In this document: in pieces, positions 17,849-26,908 of the stretch
How the letters are laid out: each line of letters opens with the position of its first letter
Position numbering within the stretch: the first letter of the stretch is position 1
Assembly: GCF_900636965.1 (NCBI RefSeq)
Contig: NZ_LR134331.1
Span: 2,108,001-2,172,000 of the forward strand
Length of the DNA stretch: 64,000 bases
Source of the DNA: Lacticaseibacillus rhamnosus
Lineage (GTDB): Bacteria; Bacillota; Bacilli; Lactobacillales; Lactobacillaceae
Direction: 5' to 3'
Notes under the pieces: model-generated
Told to the model about the DNA's origin: nothing
Seen by the model: only the letters and a program-made list of their open reading frames with translations
Databases searched by the model: none
Translations under genes and position numbers: made by a program

Positions 17849-17903
17849 CATAACGCGCTTGCCAGCCCAGAAGCCTGTGTGTAAGCGGGCTGGCTCACGC
17901 TCA
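17849..17903 (+). repeat. Shortened copy of the ~120-bp palindromic repeat
   Basis: It keeps both ends of the family (CATAACGCGCTTGCCAGCCC and GGGCTGGCTCACGCTCA) but lacks the central hairpin. It ends 23 bases before the start of the WxL-like gene and overlaps its leader, much as the tandem copies do at alpha-galactosidase. Confidence 0.7.
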
Positions 17904-17926
17904 CTTTAAGTCTGGGGGGACTTTTT

Positions 17927-18544
17927 ATGTCAAAGAAATACTGGATCGGCAGTGTGGCTTTTGCCGGACTGCTTGTTGGGAGTTTTTCAGCTGGTTCACT
18001 GGTTTTGGCAGCTGATGCGGATAGTGGGTCAACGAATACATCTGTGACCGTCACGCCGGGTTCCATTGGACTTTCGGCGCCGAATAGTTTGACGTTTCCA
18101 AGTCTCAGTGTTGAATCCATTGTCAAAGGCGATCTGAACGAAAACGTCAATGCTTCGGATAGTTCCATTTTGACCGTCAGCGATTTTCGTGGCACTGGCA
18201 GCGGTTATAGCGTCACTGCCAAAGCTTCACCGATTGCGACCAGTAGTGGTGCGGAGTTGAAGGGTGCGGTCATTAAACTCGTCCCTGATGCAACAACCAC
18301 CACGAATAGCGTGTCACCGGATTGGACGAAACCAGTCGCATTAACCACCACCGACCAACAACTCTTTGCAACCACGACCACTTTGGATGGCGCTGGTATT
18401 AGCAGCTATGATCTCAACAAGACCACATTAGCAGTACCGCAAGATAATACCGTTAAAGCCGGAAGTTACAGCGGCGTCATTACCTTCACGCTCACACCGG
18501 GTCAGCCGGCTCAAGCTGCGACTGCCAACCCAAATCCGTCTTAG
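17927..18544 (+). CDS. Secreted WxL-like domain protein lacking the tryptophans
   Basis: The 205-residue product has a signal peptide (about 1-29: lysines, then GSVAFAGLLVGSFSAGSLVLA, cleavage near ALA-AD). The rest resembles a WxL cell-wall-binding domain: LTVSDFRGTGSG, then LKGAVIKL, then a closing LAVPQDNTVKAGSYSGVITFTL. In the family the two key motifs are G-W-x-L and T-W-x-L; here they read GYSV and TFTL, so both tryptophans are replaced. The ATG has a GGGGGG box 8 bases upstream. WxL proteins usually come in clusters with DUF916 partners, and none is present here. Surface location is expected; wall binding is uncertain. Confidence 0.8.
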   Translation: MSKKYWIGSVAFAGLLVGSFSAGSLVLAADADSGSTNTSVTVTPGSIGLSAPNSLTFPSLSVESIVKGDLNENVNASDSSILTVSDFRGTGSGYSVTAKASPIATSSGAELKGAVIKLVPDATTTTNSVSPDWTKPVALTTTDQQLFATTTTLDGAGISSYDLNKTTLAVPQDNTVKAGSYSGVITFTLTPGQPAQAATANPNPS

Positions 18545-18975
18545 CACGGGAAAATAATTAACCTTAGATTGCGACACCACATCACCCCCGATGATCAAAC
18601 CGGGACAGAAAGGAGGTGATCGCCGGCAATCGCAGTGAACACAACGAACTGTCTCAAGCGTTGGCGGATTCTGATCACATCCGACCAGCTGCCTGCAAGA
18701 CCTAAACCAGCCGATCTGATAGTACAAGTATCGGGTAAATTTCCACCACGTTCCTAGTCAACAATATCAGCTTTGGGGAGCTGCATGTTGGCTAAGAATA
18801 AAGTTAATGATGTAGCTTAAAGGCGACCTATCGCCATCATCCGTGACAGCCAAGTTGCGACATGTCTGATCGTACTGTCGTCAACAGAGCTTGGTTTGCG
18901 CACGCCTGAGACGCACATAGCCGATTAACGATCAAATCGGAAACGATCATAGGCTAGTCGCGTCAAGTGTCAAAG
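18545..18975 (+). other. Long untranslated stretch with a 15-nt perfect anti-Shine-Dalgarno match
   Basis: About 430 bases between the WxL-like stop and a strong terminator, with no convincing gene. AGAAAGGAGGTGATC at 18607-18621 is an exact complement of the 16S rRNA 3' end. Only short frames follow: a GTG frame of 40 codons from 18632, and an 11-codon ATG frame at 18785 behind GGGGAG. It may be the long 3' untranslated region of the WxL-like gene, a small RNA, or a decayed small-protein gene. Confidence 0.4.
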
Positions 18976-19006
18976 AAACCGCCGATAACAAGTCGGCGGT
19001 TTTTTT
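18976..19006 (+). terminator. Strong terminator
   Basis: AAACCGCCG and CGGCGGTTT pair over a 9-base loop and run into TTTTTTT on the plus strand. It could also end the sugar kinase gene, whose stop is at 19023 on the minus strand, although its T tail there is interrupted. Confidence 0.85.
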
Positions 19007-19022
19007 CTAACTTTTTTGACGC

Positions 19023-19835
19023 TCACGCAATCAACGCTGCACCATGGCCAAACGACCCCGGCAGCTGAACTTGTGCCGAGGCAAATTTGGCGGCGTGGCT
19101 TAACGACTCGGAAACTTTCGCGTCTAGCGTTGGCTTTTGCGACGAATAAAGTGTGGCGGCAAAGCACGTGATATACGCATCCCCTGCGCCCAAAGCATCC
19201 ACTGCCTTAACGCCTAGCGCCTGCTGCCAAGACATCATGTCCGCCACCAAGGCCGCTGACCCGCGAAGCCCGCGCGAGCAAACGACCCGCTGACAACCAG
19301 CCGCGGCCACGCGCCGACACAACGCCTCCACATCATCATCCGACTTGGCCTTCCCCGACAAATACGCCAAGTCAATCTGTGGGGCAATCTTTTTGAAAAT
19401 ACGATCATCGTCAATCGTTGAAAAATCGTAAATTGTCGGTGCCGTGATTGCGGATAAAAAGGCATCCGCGCCACTTTCATTATTAAGGTAAACGAGATCA
19501 AACGTATTAATGTAAGCAATATCGTCGCGACTCAGTTGAAGTTCCTGAACCGGCTCGCCAACGGTTTGATGCCGCTTGCCTGTGGTGATCTTCATCGTGG
19601 TAAAAGCGTTAGGACCGTCATACTGTAACGAATGGCTAAGGTCAACGCCAAGCTCAATCAATGTCCGCCGCGCAAAATCACCGCGCGCGTCATTGCCAAA
19701 CGTCCCAAGATAAGCTGCATCCAAGCCCATCATGGTCGCAAAAGCCGCAGTATTCGCAGCATGGCCGCCAAGAAACATTTTCTTGTCAGCCGGATAAAGG
19801 TCAACAACATTGTCTCCGATCGCGATGATTTTCAA
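19023..19835 (-). CDS. PfkB family sugar kinase, fructoselysine kinase-like
   Basis: The 270-residue ribokinase-fold protein begins MKIIAIGDNVVDLYP and has the N-terminal glycine-rich signature GGHAANTAAFATMMG. The C-terminal anion-hole and catalytic-base motif is DALGAGDAYITCF, with the catalytic Asp in GAGD. It phosphorylates a sugar or sugar derivative with ATP. The short length and the GDNVVD start resemble FrlD-type fructosamine kinases, but no deglycase partner is nearby, so the substrate is open. The start is a TTG with AAGGAACGG upstream. It stands alone. Confidence 0.88.
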   Translation of the reverse strand: MKIIAIGDNVVDLYPADKKMFLGGHAANTAAFATMMGLDAAYLGTFGNDARGDFARRTLIELGVDLSHSLQYDGPNAFTTMKITTGKRHQTVGEPVQELQLSRDDIAYINTFDLVYLNNESGADAFLSAITAPTIYDFSTIDDDRIFKKIAPQIDLAYLSGKAKSDDDVEALCRRVAAAGCQRVVCSRGLRGSAALVADMMSWQQALGVKAVDALGAGDAYITCFAATLYSSQKPTLDAKVSESLSHAAKFASAQVQLPGSFGHGAALIA

Positions 19836-19957
19836 GTGCCGTTCCTTCTTTCCATCATGAAGCTTTGTCAGGAGTGTCAGTCATAACTATACCGATGACA
19901 GTAACCAATTTAAGTTTACCACAGGTGGGCAATAGAGAACCTAGTACTCTTTTTGCT

Positions 19958-20185
19958 GTAAGTGTCAACTTTTTCTCGGTTCTACTCTAATTATGTGATT
20001 CCCGATACTCCGAGCTGGCTCCGAGGTGGCTCCGAGGTGGCTGGGCTGGAACGTGGTGGGCACGACTTCGAACCCGCAAAGACCGCGGTTTCGAAGCTCG
20101 ACCTTGGTCTAAAGCGGAGAAGCCCACTCCGCTTAAGACCAATTTCACCACTGAGCCCGCCACCGCTCCGCCAGCTCTTGCTTTC
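19958..20185 (+). repeat. ~220-bp multi-hairpin repeat element, copy 2
   Basis: Almost identical to 1328-1545, including flanks outside the hairpins (GTAAGTGTCAAC at the left, CAGCTCTTGCTTTC at the right). It differs by a short tandem duplication (GGCTCCGAGGT repeated at 20020-20041) in the outer arm and a few substitutions. It lies between the sugar kinase start and the 3' end of the LPXTG protein gene. Weak similarity seems to continue about 25 bases further right. Confidence 0.8.
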
Positions 20186-20324
20186 CATCTTAATATTCGA
20201 ACAAGGTGACCCATCGCACTGCTGTAATCACCTAAACCGATGCGCTCGTGTTTGACATCCACATGCTCCGAGAGAAATTTTACAATAACCTTTTTGCTTC
20301 AGTCCTATTCGTTCAAGCTTGTAT

Positions 20325-20366
20325 AAAAAAGGAACGATACCCCCGCTTTCTTGGAAATACCGTTCC
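20325..20366 (-). terminator. Terminator of the LPXTG protein gene
   Basis: On the minus strand GGAACGGTA pairs with TATCGTTCC (one wobble) and is followed by TTTTTTATAC, about 60 bases after the stop at 20426. Confidence 0.85.
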
Positions 20367-20425
20367 TCTTTAATTGGCAACGATGATGATTGCTTGGCCT
20401 CTGTCTAACTAACGCAGTCGTCCAT

Positions 20426-23107
20426 TTACCGTGTTCGCCGATAGCCACTTAACAGATAGGTTGCGGCACTAGCAACCACGAGAAGCAGTCCTAAGATGCC
20501 AGTTGCCCAGTTATTTTCACCGGTTGCAGGAAGTTGATCAGAATTCTTTTTGCTAGCTACAGACGATACACTGCTACTTGATGTCTCCCCACTTGTCGCA
20601 GCGCCAACGTTTACATTAAAATCAGCTTCCTGTTCGGTTTCATTACCAAATTTATCCTGCACGCTGACTTTGACATGATGCGTACCATTCTGCCACTGGT
20701 AGCCAGCCAACGTGAACGTATGATCCTTGGTGTTCACCGTCAAGTGTTCCTTCGCGTTCGTGTACTCATTGCCATCAACCCAAATGCGTGTTTTGGTCCA
20801 ATCAATGCCACTAGCATTAGGATCACGAGTATCATCCGTGGCCGTTGTCGTAATGGCAACTTGCGGCGTTGTATAAGTTTGCCCCGCAACATTGATGTGG
20901 CTAATGAGCGGTGCTTTTGAATCATCTGGATTGGTTCCATACATGGCACGGATGTTGTCAATGTATAGGCTGCCTCTTGTCATCGGTCCGCCATCACTTT
21001 GACCCGCCTTCAGTGAGATCATGCAAAGCGCTTGCTCAGGTGAAATACTGAACGGTCCTTGATAGTCAGCAGGAATCGTTGCCTCCACATATTTCCACCC
21101 GGTCCAGTCAATACCAGTGTCTTGTGTCGTCAAGTCAATCGGCTTTGCGGCACCAGTCGCATCAGTAACATACATTCGCAGCCAATAGCCTTTTGCCTCA
21201 GGTGTTGCATAAATCCACATTCCCACACCAGTCGGCATTCCTGGCATCTTTTGGCTTGTTTGCGGACCAGCATAAACACCGAGCGTGGCACTCTTAGTCC
21301 CGCTGGAAAAGTCATAGTCTAGTCTTAAGGCGTGCTTGCCAAAACGCACTTGTCCATCTGCTGCTGAACTCAAACCGATATTTGCCTGCTCACCGCGATC
21401 CGCCGTCAACGAACCCCAGTTGCTAATTCCAGATTCAAAATCATCAAGCACCTCAGGCAATCTGCCGACATCGACCTTAATGCTTGCATGCAAGTCGGTA
21501 TTCTTCAACTTAGCTTCAATTGTGTCACTTGCCACTTGCTGGCCCGCCTGTAATTGATCACCCGTCGTCAAAATACCGAGCTTAGCAGGAACCTGCCACT
21601 GCAAGTCGCTACTTTTCAAGGTCACCGCTCGTCCCTGATAAGTCGCATGCAAGGTCAATGCCTGAGTTGCACCTCTTTTAACGCTTAGCTCAGGTTGTGA
21701 AAAGGCAAGCTTATCTGGCATCGCAATTGTTATCGTTGCGGATCCTAAAAGGCGGCCGTTAAGGGTCAATTGGACTGTTACCTTTCCCTGCGTACCGTTA
21801 GAATGAAAAACGCCCGTCTTAGCATCAATCGTTCCCATTTTAGTGTTCGTCAGCTGCCAGTTTAAACCTTCAGCAGGTAACGAAGCTGAACTTCCTGCTG
21901 CATCGACACCTTTTGCCTTGAATGTAATGGTGCTGTTAGGTGTGTACACAGCATCATCGGGCGTCAATTGCGCCGAAGCCAGTTGATGATCCGATGTGGT
22001 TTTTGAAGCAATCAACCAAGCATTTGCAACTGTCCGCTCCTTGCCATCAGAAGGTTGATTTTGCAGTGACAATTGCGTTTCCCCAGGTTCGCGCGCTACA
22101 TAGGTTGAAGACCCGCCACCATCTAAATTCAACGCCGTCACGGCACCTCGTTGAATCATCAAGTTAGCCAAATCCACCATTGAAAGACCGTTAGAAGTTG
22201 GGGCTTGGCGGCCATCAACCACCACAAAGAAAACTGTTCCATCGGCTTTAATCCCAACAGCCGTCCGCGGTTCGCTATCAGTGCCAATCGCCTTCGTCTC
22301 ATTCACCTTGCCGTCAGCAACCAAAATATTTCTGCCACCCAATGCCTGCTGAAGATCACCTTTCACCTGTTGATAAGTCTGCTCATCACCAATAATTGGG
22401 GTCCCATCCTTTTTAACACCGAAAAAAGATTCCCTAGGGCTTGTCGCAGCCTGCAACTCAACGCCATCCTTGATAACATTCCCCGTCGGCACGCCACTGG
22501 CAATTTTGAAAAGATCCCCGTTAACCGCCGCCACAACTTGGTGACCATGCTTAATTGCTGCGGATGCCTGATCGCTCACCGTTTGTACGCCGGAAGTCGC
22601 GCCATCCCCTGGTGTTCCGGCTAATAATTGGGTATTGGGGTTCTTCGGATTAAGTGCAACGGAATAATATTTATTTTGTGCTCCGCTTTGGCTAATATAT
22701 GTAAGGCGTTGTTCCGTCACGCCTGGTGTTAAAGTTGCCTCATGCTGATCAATGATGGACTTGATTACCGGATTGGCGGCAGGCGCCTGCGCACTGGTGG
22801 TCGGGGAAGTCGTTTTGCTGGCAGTAGCAGTCGTGCTGTTAGCGGCATTCTTCGCTGTGTTAGCGGACGCTTGACTGGCGCTCGTTGAGTTGTTAGCCCC
22901 TGTCGAACTCGCCGGACTCAATGCTACCGAACTAGATGCCGCCGTTGACGAGGCAGAAGCAGGCTTTTGCGAGGCCGTCGCGGCAGCGCTCGAAACCACC
23001 GGCGTATCCGTCGCCGTCACCGCAACCACCGGCGCCGCAACTTCGCCACCCATCAAAGCCGCCATCAACAGCAGGCTACCAATCACCGTCCATCTTTTCC
23101 TAACCAT
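20426..23107 (-). CDS. LPXTG-anchored surface protein with phosphodiester glycosidase (NAGPA) domain
   Basis: The 893-residue cell-wall protein has a signal peptide (1-30), a Ser/Thr/Ala-rich linker (about 35-115), and a phosphodiester glycosidase domain (about 130-370). That domain contains VVAAVNGDLF, RTAVGIKADGTVFFVVVDG and ALNLDGGGSSTYVAR, all typical of the DUF2233/NAGPA family. Ig-like beta repeats, a carbohydrate-binding-like module (about 550-720) and a further Ig-like region follow. The sorting signal is LPATGENN with a hydrophobic helix and an RRTR tail, a sortase A substrate. The family cleaves GlcNAc-1-phosphodiester bonds, so teichoic acid or exopolysaccharide glycans are likely targets. 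This is inference from the domain. Confidence 0.92.
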   Translation of the reverse strand: MVRKRWTVIGSLLLMAALMGGEVAAPVVAVTATDTPVVSSAAATASQKPASASSTAASSSVALSPASSTGANNSTSASQASANTAKNAANSTTATASKTTSPTTSAQAPAANPVIKSIIDQHEATLTPGVTEQRLTYISQSGAQNKYYSVALNPKNPNTQLLAGTPGDGATSGVQTVSDQASAAIKHGHQVVAAVNGDLFKIASGVPTGNVIKDGVELQAATSPRESFFGVKKDGTPIIGDEQTYQQVKGDLQQALGGRNILVADGKVNETKAIGTDSEPRTAVGIKADGTVFFVVVDGRQAPTSNGLSMVDLANLMIQRGAVTALNLDGGGSSTYVAREPGETQLSLQNQPSDGKERTVANAWLIASKTTSDHQLASAQLTPDDAVYTPNSTITFKAKGVDAAGSSASLPAEGLNWQLTNTKMGTIDAKTGVFHSNGTQGKVTVQLTLNGRLLGSATITIAMPDKLAFSQPELSVKRGATQALTLHATYQGRAVTLKSSDLQWQVPAKLGILTTGDQLQAGQQVASDTIEAKLKNTDLHASIKVDVGRLPEVLDDFESGISNWGSLTADRGEQANIGLSSAADGQVRFGKHALRLDYDFSSGTKSATLGVYAGPQTSQKMPGMPTGVGMWIYATPEAKGYWLRMYVTDATGAAKPIDLTTQDTGIDWTGWKYVEATIPADYQGPFSISPEQALCMISLKAGQSDGGPMTRGSLYIDNIRAMYGTNPDDSKAPLISHINVAGQTYTTPQVAITTTATDDTRDPNASGIDWTKTRIWVDGNEYTNAKEHLTVNTKDHTFTLAGYQWQNGTHHVKVSVQDKFGNETEQEADFNVNVGAATSGETSSSSVSSVASKKNSDQLPATGENNWATGILGLLLVVASAATYLLSGYRRTR

Positions 23108-23421
23108 CCGTCATCCTCCTACGCGTAAAATATGATTGTTATCGTTGTATATCAATTCATTTATACCTAAAGGATGTAAAGGGGTTGTGGTGGTTTTGAA
23201 AAGGTTGGGTATTGGTTGTGTAAATAGCTGCGGCTCGTACTATGCCGACCTGATATCAGCGAAAAAGCGACAAATAATTCCAGCAGGCTTTGTCAACCGC
23301 TAAAATTTTTTGCCGCTCTTTAAATTAAACTAAAACTGTCAAAAGTTATAGAACTTTACAATTACTCTCTCGTCTGACCTAAAAGCTGTTCTACGTGCAA
23401 TAACTTTGAGCTCTCCTGTTT
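23108..23421. other. Intergenic region upstream of the LPXTG gene
   Basis: AT-rich stretch holding the expected promoter of the LPXTG gene, whose AGGAGG box is at 23114-23120. No clear -35/-10 pair, hairpin or gene is seen. The region starts an AT-rich patch that includes the next gene. Confidence 0.35.
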
Positions 23422-23976
23422 TCATAACTTAAACTTTGCAAGAAATTTTTTGGAATTAATCTTATCAAAATCCTTTTTCCTAAAAGGAACCATTTTGCTT
23501 AACGGGTCTGTAGGTGCATCAATAGGCAGGCATTTCGCAATATCGGAAATAATAACCTTATCATCATTAATATCAACAAAACTCACCAGGTATCCAGCAT
23601 CCGTCAATGATAATAGCTTGTAAAAAGTATTCCCATAGTAAATAAATGTAAAGAAGGGGTTATAAGATTTAGCTTCTTTATATGCTCTAAAGCCTCCCAA
23701 GATTGCTATAAATAGGTATAATAAAGCAACCGTATACATATTAGTCTTTACTTCATCTGACTCATTTGAAAATATAATGATCCAAATGGCAAAAACAACG
23801 GCCATACTTCCAGCCAAACACACTATTCCCATCACTATGAAAGCAAAAAACGTCCCTGTACTTTCCAATTGATATTTGTCCCTGTTCAATACAGAAAACC
23901 GATCATCTCCCCCAAAGTGGTTCAAACTATACCCAATAAGAAGAGATACGATTGAAGTTAATATATTTCCAAGCAT
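23422..23976 (-). CDS. Hypothetical membrane protein, AT-rich
   Basis: The 184-residue product is unrecognised. It has about three hydrophobic helices: a short N-terminal one (3-17), residues 43-70 (FFAFIVMGIVCLAGSMAVVF...IIIF) and 80-95 (MYTVALLYLFIAILGG). A soluble C-terminal half (about 105-184) contains LVSFVDINDDKVIISDIAKCLP. The ATG at 23976 follows AAAGGAAGTGAG. Base and codon use is much more AT-rich than the neighbours, pointing to recent gain. It stands alone between a surface protein gene and the hydantoinase-like operon. Confidence 0.7.
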   Translation of the reverse strand: MLGNILTSIVSLLIGYSLNHFGGDDRFSVLNRDKYQLESTGTFFAFIVMGIVCLAGSMAVVFAIWIIIFSNESDEVKTNMYTVALLYLFIAILGGFRAYKEAKSYNPFFTFIYYGNTFYKLLSLTDAGYLVSFVDINDDKVIISDIAKCLPIDAPTDPLSKMVPFRKKDFDKINSKKFLAKFKL

Positions 23977-24076
23977 TCATTCTCACTTCCTTTATTATTT
24001 AAAAGCTCTAGGAGTATAGGATAGATCGCAGCATCTCCATCGAAATTTTGGAGAGTTTTTTTTTATCGCTCAATCT

Positions 24077-25633
24077 TCATTTAGCCAAGTTACCCACAAC
24101 CTTAATCTTCACTCGATTGGCATTCTCCGGATGATAAGCCAACGGGACCTCATCGACTTCAACAACTTCAATTGTATTTTCATCAGCACCGGATTCAATC
24201 GCCGCTTCAATCGCTTTTTTCTTGGCGTCTGCCATTGCTTGGTCACGTGGGATTTGGTTGTAAGGATAGATGCGGCCATATTCACCGGAAACTTGACTAA
24301 TGGAGGCACCGATCGCATTGGCCACGCCGCCGAGGGGATCACGTACCAGTTTGCCAACGCCTTCCAGATGATGTGGGGCAATGATCGCACCGCCGCCGAC
24401 TAGCACAACAGTCGCTGGCTCGGGGCTGGTTTTCATTTTGTCAATGGCAACCGCGATCATCTGGCCAATGGTGGTCATCGCTGCCTGAGCAAATTTTAGC
24501 GGAATTTGTTTGACCAGTTCGGGATTGCCGACATCGGACAGACCGAGCCGCACAGCCACATCTGTCGCGGTCACGATATTACCGCCGAAAGTCAGCGCTT
24601 TTTCGGTAATTTGATAGCCGACTGAATCCGGACCGACTGTGACACTGCCATCGCGCTGCTGCCGGACAATCGAACCACCGCCTAACCCAATCGACATGAT
24701 GTCAGGCATCCGAAAGTTTGTCGCCACACCGCCCACGGTCACGGCAATCGAAGACTCACGCGGAAAGCCAGCTTGCAACACCCCGAGATCCGTTGTTGTT
24801 CCGCCGATATCTACCACGATCGCGTTTTTAAGATGCGAGAGATAGGCAGCACCGCGAATGCTGTTGGTTGGACCCGAGCCAATAGTTAGAATTGGAAAAT
24901 GCCGCGCATAGCTTGCTGTCATCAAAGTTCCGTCATTTTGGGTTAAGTACAGGGATGCATGTTTAATGCCAGATTCAGCCAACGCCCGCTCGAACCCATC
25001 AACGGTATTTTCAATCACGCGAAACAAGCCGGCATTTAAAATTGCGGCATTTTCGCGTTCGATTAAGCCCAAGGAGCCGACTTCATGCGACATGGTAACC
25101 GGAAAAGTATCACCATAAGCCGCATGCACCAAATCCGCCGCTTGTTGTTCCTGGTCAACCCGCAACGCCGCAAAGACACCGATAATCGCAATGGCGTCAA
25201 CCTCACCACGCCATTTTGCCAATACGGCGTTGATTTCGTCAGGGTCCAATTCGTTTAAGATCTGCCCATCATATTCATAGCCACCCTTGACAATGGCATA
25301 TTTTCCAGACAACTTGGCAACTAAATCTTCCGGCCATGCAGTGTACGGCGGAATGGCTTCCGTTGCGGGATACGCCAGCCGCAACACCCCAACGCGCGCA
25401 ATGTGCTTGCGTTCCACGATGGCGTTGGTAATTTGAGTCGTCCCCAACATGGCTTTATTAATTTGATCCAAGTCTAGCTGCTGATCCGCCAAAACCGCTT
25501 GAATCGCGTTCGTAATGCCGGTTTGAATATCCTTAGTTGTGTGCCGTTTAACTGAATTGATGACATGCTGCTGATCATCCAAAATGATGGCATCGGTATT
25601 GGTGCCGCCGACGTCAATTCCTAATCGATACAT
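24077..25633 (-). CDS. Hydantoinase/oxoprolinase (HyuA) family protein
   Basis: The 518-residue product begins MYRLGIDVGGTNTDAIILDD, the ATP-binding phosphate-1 motif of the ASKHA-fold hydantoinase/oxoprolinase A family. It continues with MLGTTQITNAIVER, IGSGPTNSIRGAAYL and VVDIGGTTTDLGVL. The family uses ATP to open cyclic amides such as hydantoins or 5-oxoproline. It is the third gene of a permease-DUF917-HyuA operon, 70 bases after DUF917. No HyuB partner is present; DUF917 proteins often accompany HyuA-like proteins instead. The actual substrate is not known. Confidence 0.9.
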   Translation of the reverse strand: MYRLGIDVGGTNTDAIILDDQQHVINSVKRHTTKDIQTGITNAIQAVLADQQLDLDQINKAMLGTTQITNAIVERKHIARVGVLRLAYPATEAIPPYTAWPEDLVAKLSGKYAIVKGGYEYDGQILNELDPDEINAVLAKWRGEVDAIAIIGVFAALRVDQEQQAADLVHAAYGDTFPVTMSHEVGSLGLIERENAAILNAGLFRVIENTVDGFERALAESGIKHASLYLTQNDGTLMTASYARHFPILTIGSGPTNSIRGAAYLSHLKNAIVVDIGGTTTDLGVLQAGFPRESSIAVTVGGVATNFRMPDIMSIGLGGGSIVRQQRDGSVTVGPDSVGYQITEKALTFGGNIVTATDVAVRLGLSDVGNPELVKQIPLKFAQAAMTTIGQMIAVAIDKMKTSPEPATVVLVGGGAIIAPHHLEGVGKLVRDPLGGVANAIGASISQVSGEYGRIYPYNQIPRDQAMADAKKKAIEAAIESGADENTIEVVEVDEVPLAYHPENANRVKIKVVGNLAK

Positions 25634-25703
25634 GGAAATCCCCCTATTTGTGAGTGTTCAAGTCAGTGCGGAAGAAGGTACTTATCCGCCGCTCATCAAA
25701 ACC

Positions 25704-26792
25704 TCAGTCCGCCTTGGCCACCAAGTCTTCTACTGGCTGATAATCATAATCAAAGCCAAAATACCGCGGCCCTGCCGTTTGAATACCAGCTTTGGTCCGC
25801 CAGCGCGCATCGGCAGGGGTGGCTAGGACTTTGACCCGCTTGCCATACTTAATCACTTCAGTCGTCACCGGCAAAAGCGTATCGGCATCCACAATTTCAA
25901 TCAAATCCGGTGTCATCACAATCGGCTGATCATTACGCAACGCCAGCAGGTTTTCATTTTGAATTAAAACGCTGAGATGTTGATCCTGAAAATCGTTGAA
26001 GCCATCAATTTTGATATCACCAACGTTAAAACCACGTTCAGTCCGGCGAACCACATCAATGACTTTGCCTTCAAAAATCAGATGGCCATTCGTCACTTCA
26101 AGAATTTCCGCCAAGGCTTTCGCAGGATTCAGGTGGGCATCGCGAATTCGCAAGCCTACTTGTTCGCACAAGGTGACAATGCCGCGAATACCATTTTGCT
26201 TAATCTGCTTGCCGTTCGAAGGATACAACGCTACCGTTGCGCTACCACCCATTTCTACGGTTTGTACACGGGCCAATCGCTCAGCCCACTTGGCACTGAT
26301 CGTTTTAATCACGCCAGCATTACCTTTTTCATCCGTAATGACCATCGGCGTTGCTGCCACGCCGCCTAAGTAAAACGTCACCATCTGCAACTCCGGAAAC
26401 GCACGGCCCATCCCGTCGCAATCCACCAGTGGAATTCCTAACGATGCGGCTAGCGCAATCGGCACCATCGAATTCACCCCGCCGGCTTCCATGGGAAAAG
26501 TCCCTACAAACTCATGACCGGTGTACTGGCTTAACATCTTAAAAACCCGCTCAAACTCATCACCCTTAGGAATCTTCTCCATCATGACCGCGGGCGCACC
26601 CATAATCGCTGCTGGGCAAAAATAATCGTCATCGTTAATTTCTGAAACATCAAGCAACTTCACCGGTCCGTGCTTTTTAATCGCATCAAGGGCCATCAAT
26701 TTACCCAAGAACGGATTACCGCCACCGCCAGCGCCGAAAAAAGCCGCGCCGGTCGCTATATTTTCAATGGATTCCTGATCTAAAAGTCGCAT
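25704..26792 (-). CDS. DUF917 family protein
   Basis: The 362-residue product is full length for DUF917. It begins LLDQESIENIATGAAFFG and then GAGGGGNPFLGKLMAL, with the family features DYFCPAAIMGAPAVMMEKIP, VPIALAASLGIPLVDCDGMGRAFPELQM and KGNAGVIKT. The biochemical role is unsettled; the proteins are repeatedly found with HyuA-like ATPases and nucleobase permeases, as here. The middle position in the three-gene operon suggests joint action on an imported cyclic amide or nucleobase-like compound. An AAAAGGAGAAC box precedes the ATG. Confidence 0.9.
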   Translation of the reverse strand: MRLLDQESIENIATGAAFFGAGGGGNPFLGKLMALDAIKKHGPVKLLDVSEINDDDYFCPAAIMGAPAVMMEKIPKGDEFERVFKMLSQYTGHEFVGTFPMEAGGVNSMVPIALAASLGIPLVDCDGMGRAFPELQMVTFYLGGVAATPMVITDEKGNAGVIKTISAKWAERLARVQTVEMGGSATVALYPSNGKQIKQNGIRGIVTLCEQVGLRIRDAHLNPAKALAEILEVTNGHLIFEGKVIDVVRRTERGFNVGDIKIDGFNDFQDQHLSVLIQNENLLALRNDQPIVMTPDLIEIVDADTLLPVTTEVIKYGKRVKVLATPADARWRTKAGIQTAGPRYFGFDYDYQPVEDLVAKAD

Positions 26793-26908
26793 ATTGTTCT
26801 CCTTTTAAACTTATCTTCAGTCCGCTAAGGCATACGAGTCACGCACCACACTGGGTGAAACAGCCGCAAGTACATTCTTTTGACATCACCGTGGCCACTG
26901 TTAGGCTG

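Noticed and set aside
24034-24069. Plus-strand terminator-like hairpin (TCTCCA/TGGAGA then a T run)
   Set aside because: Six-base stem only and no plus-strand gene upstream; kept as unproven.
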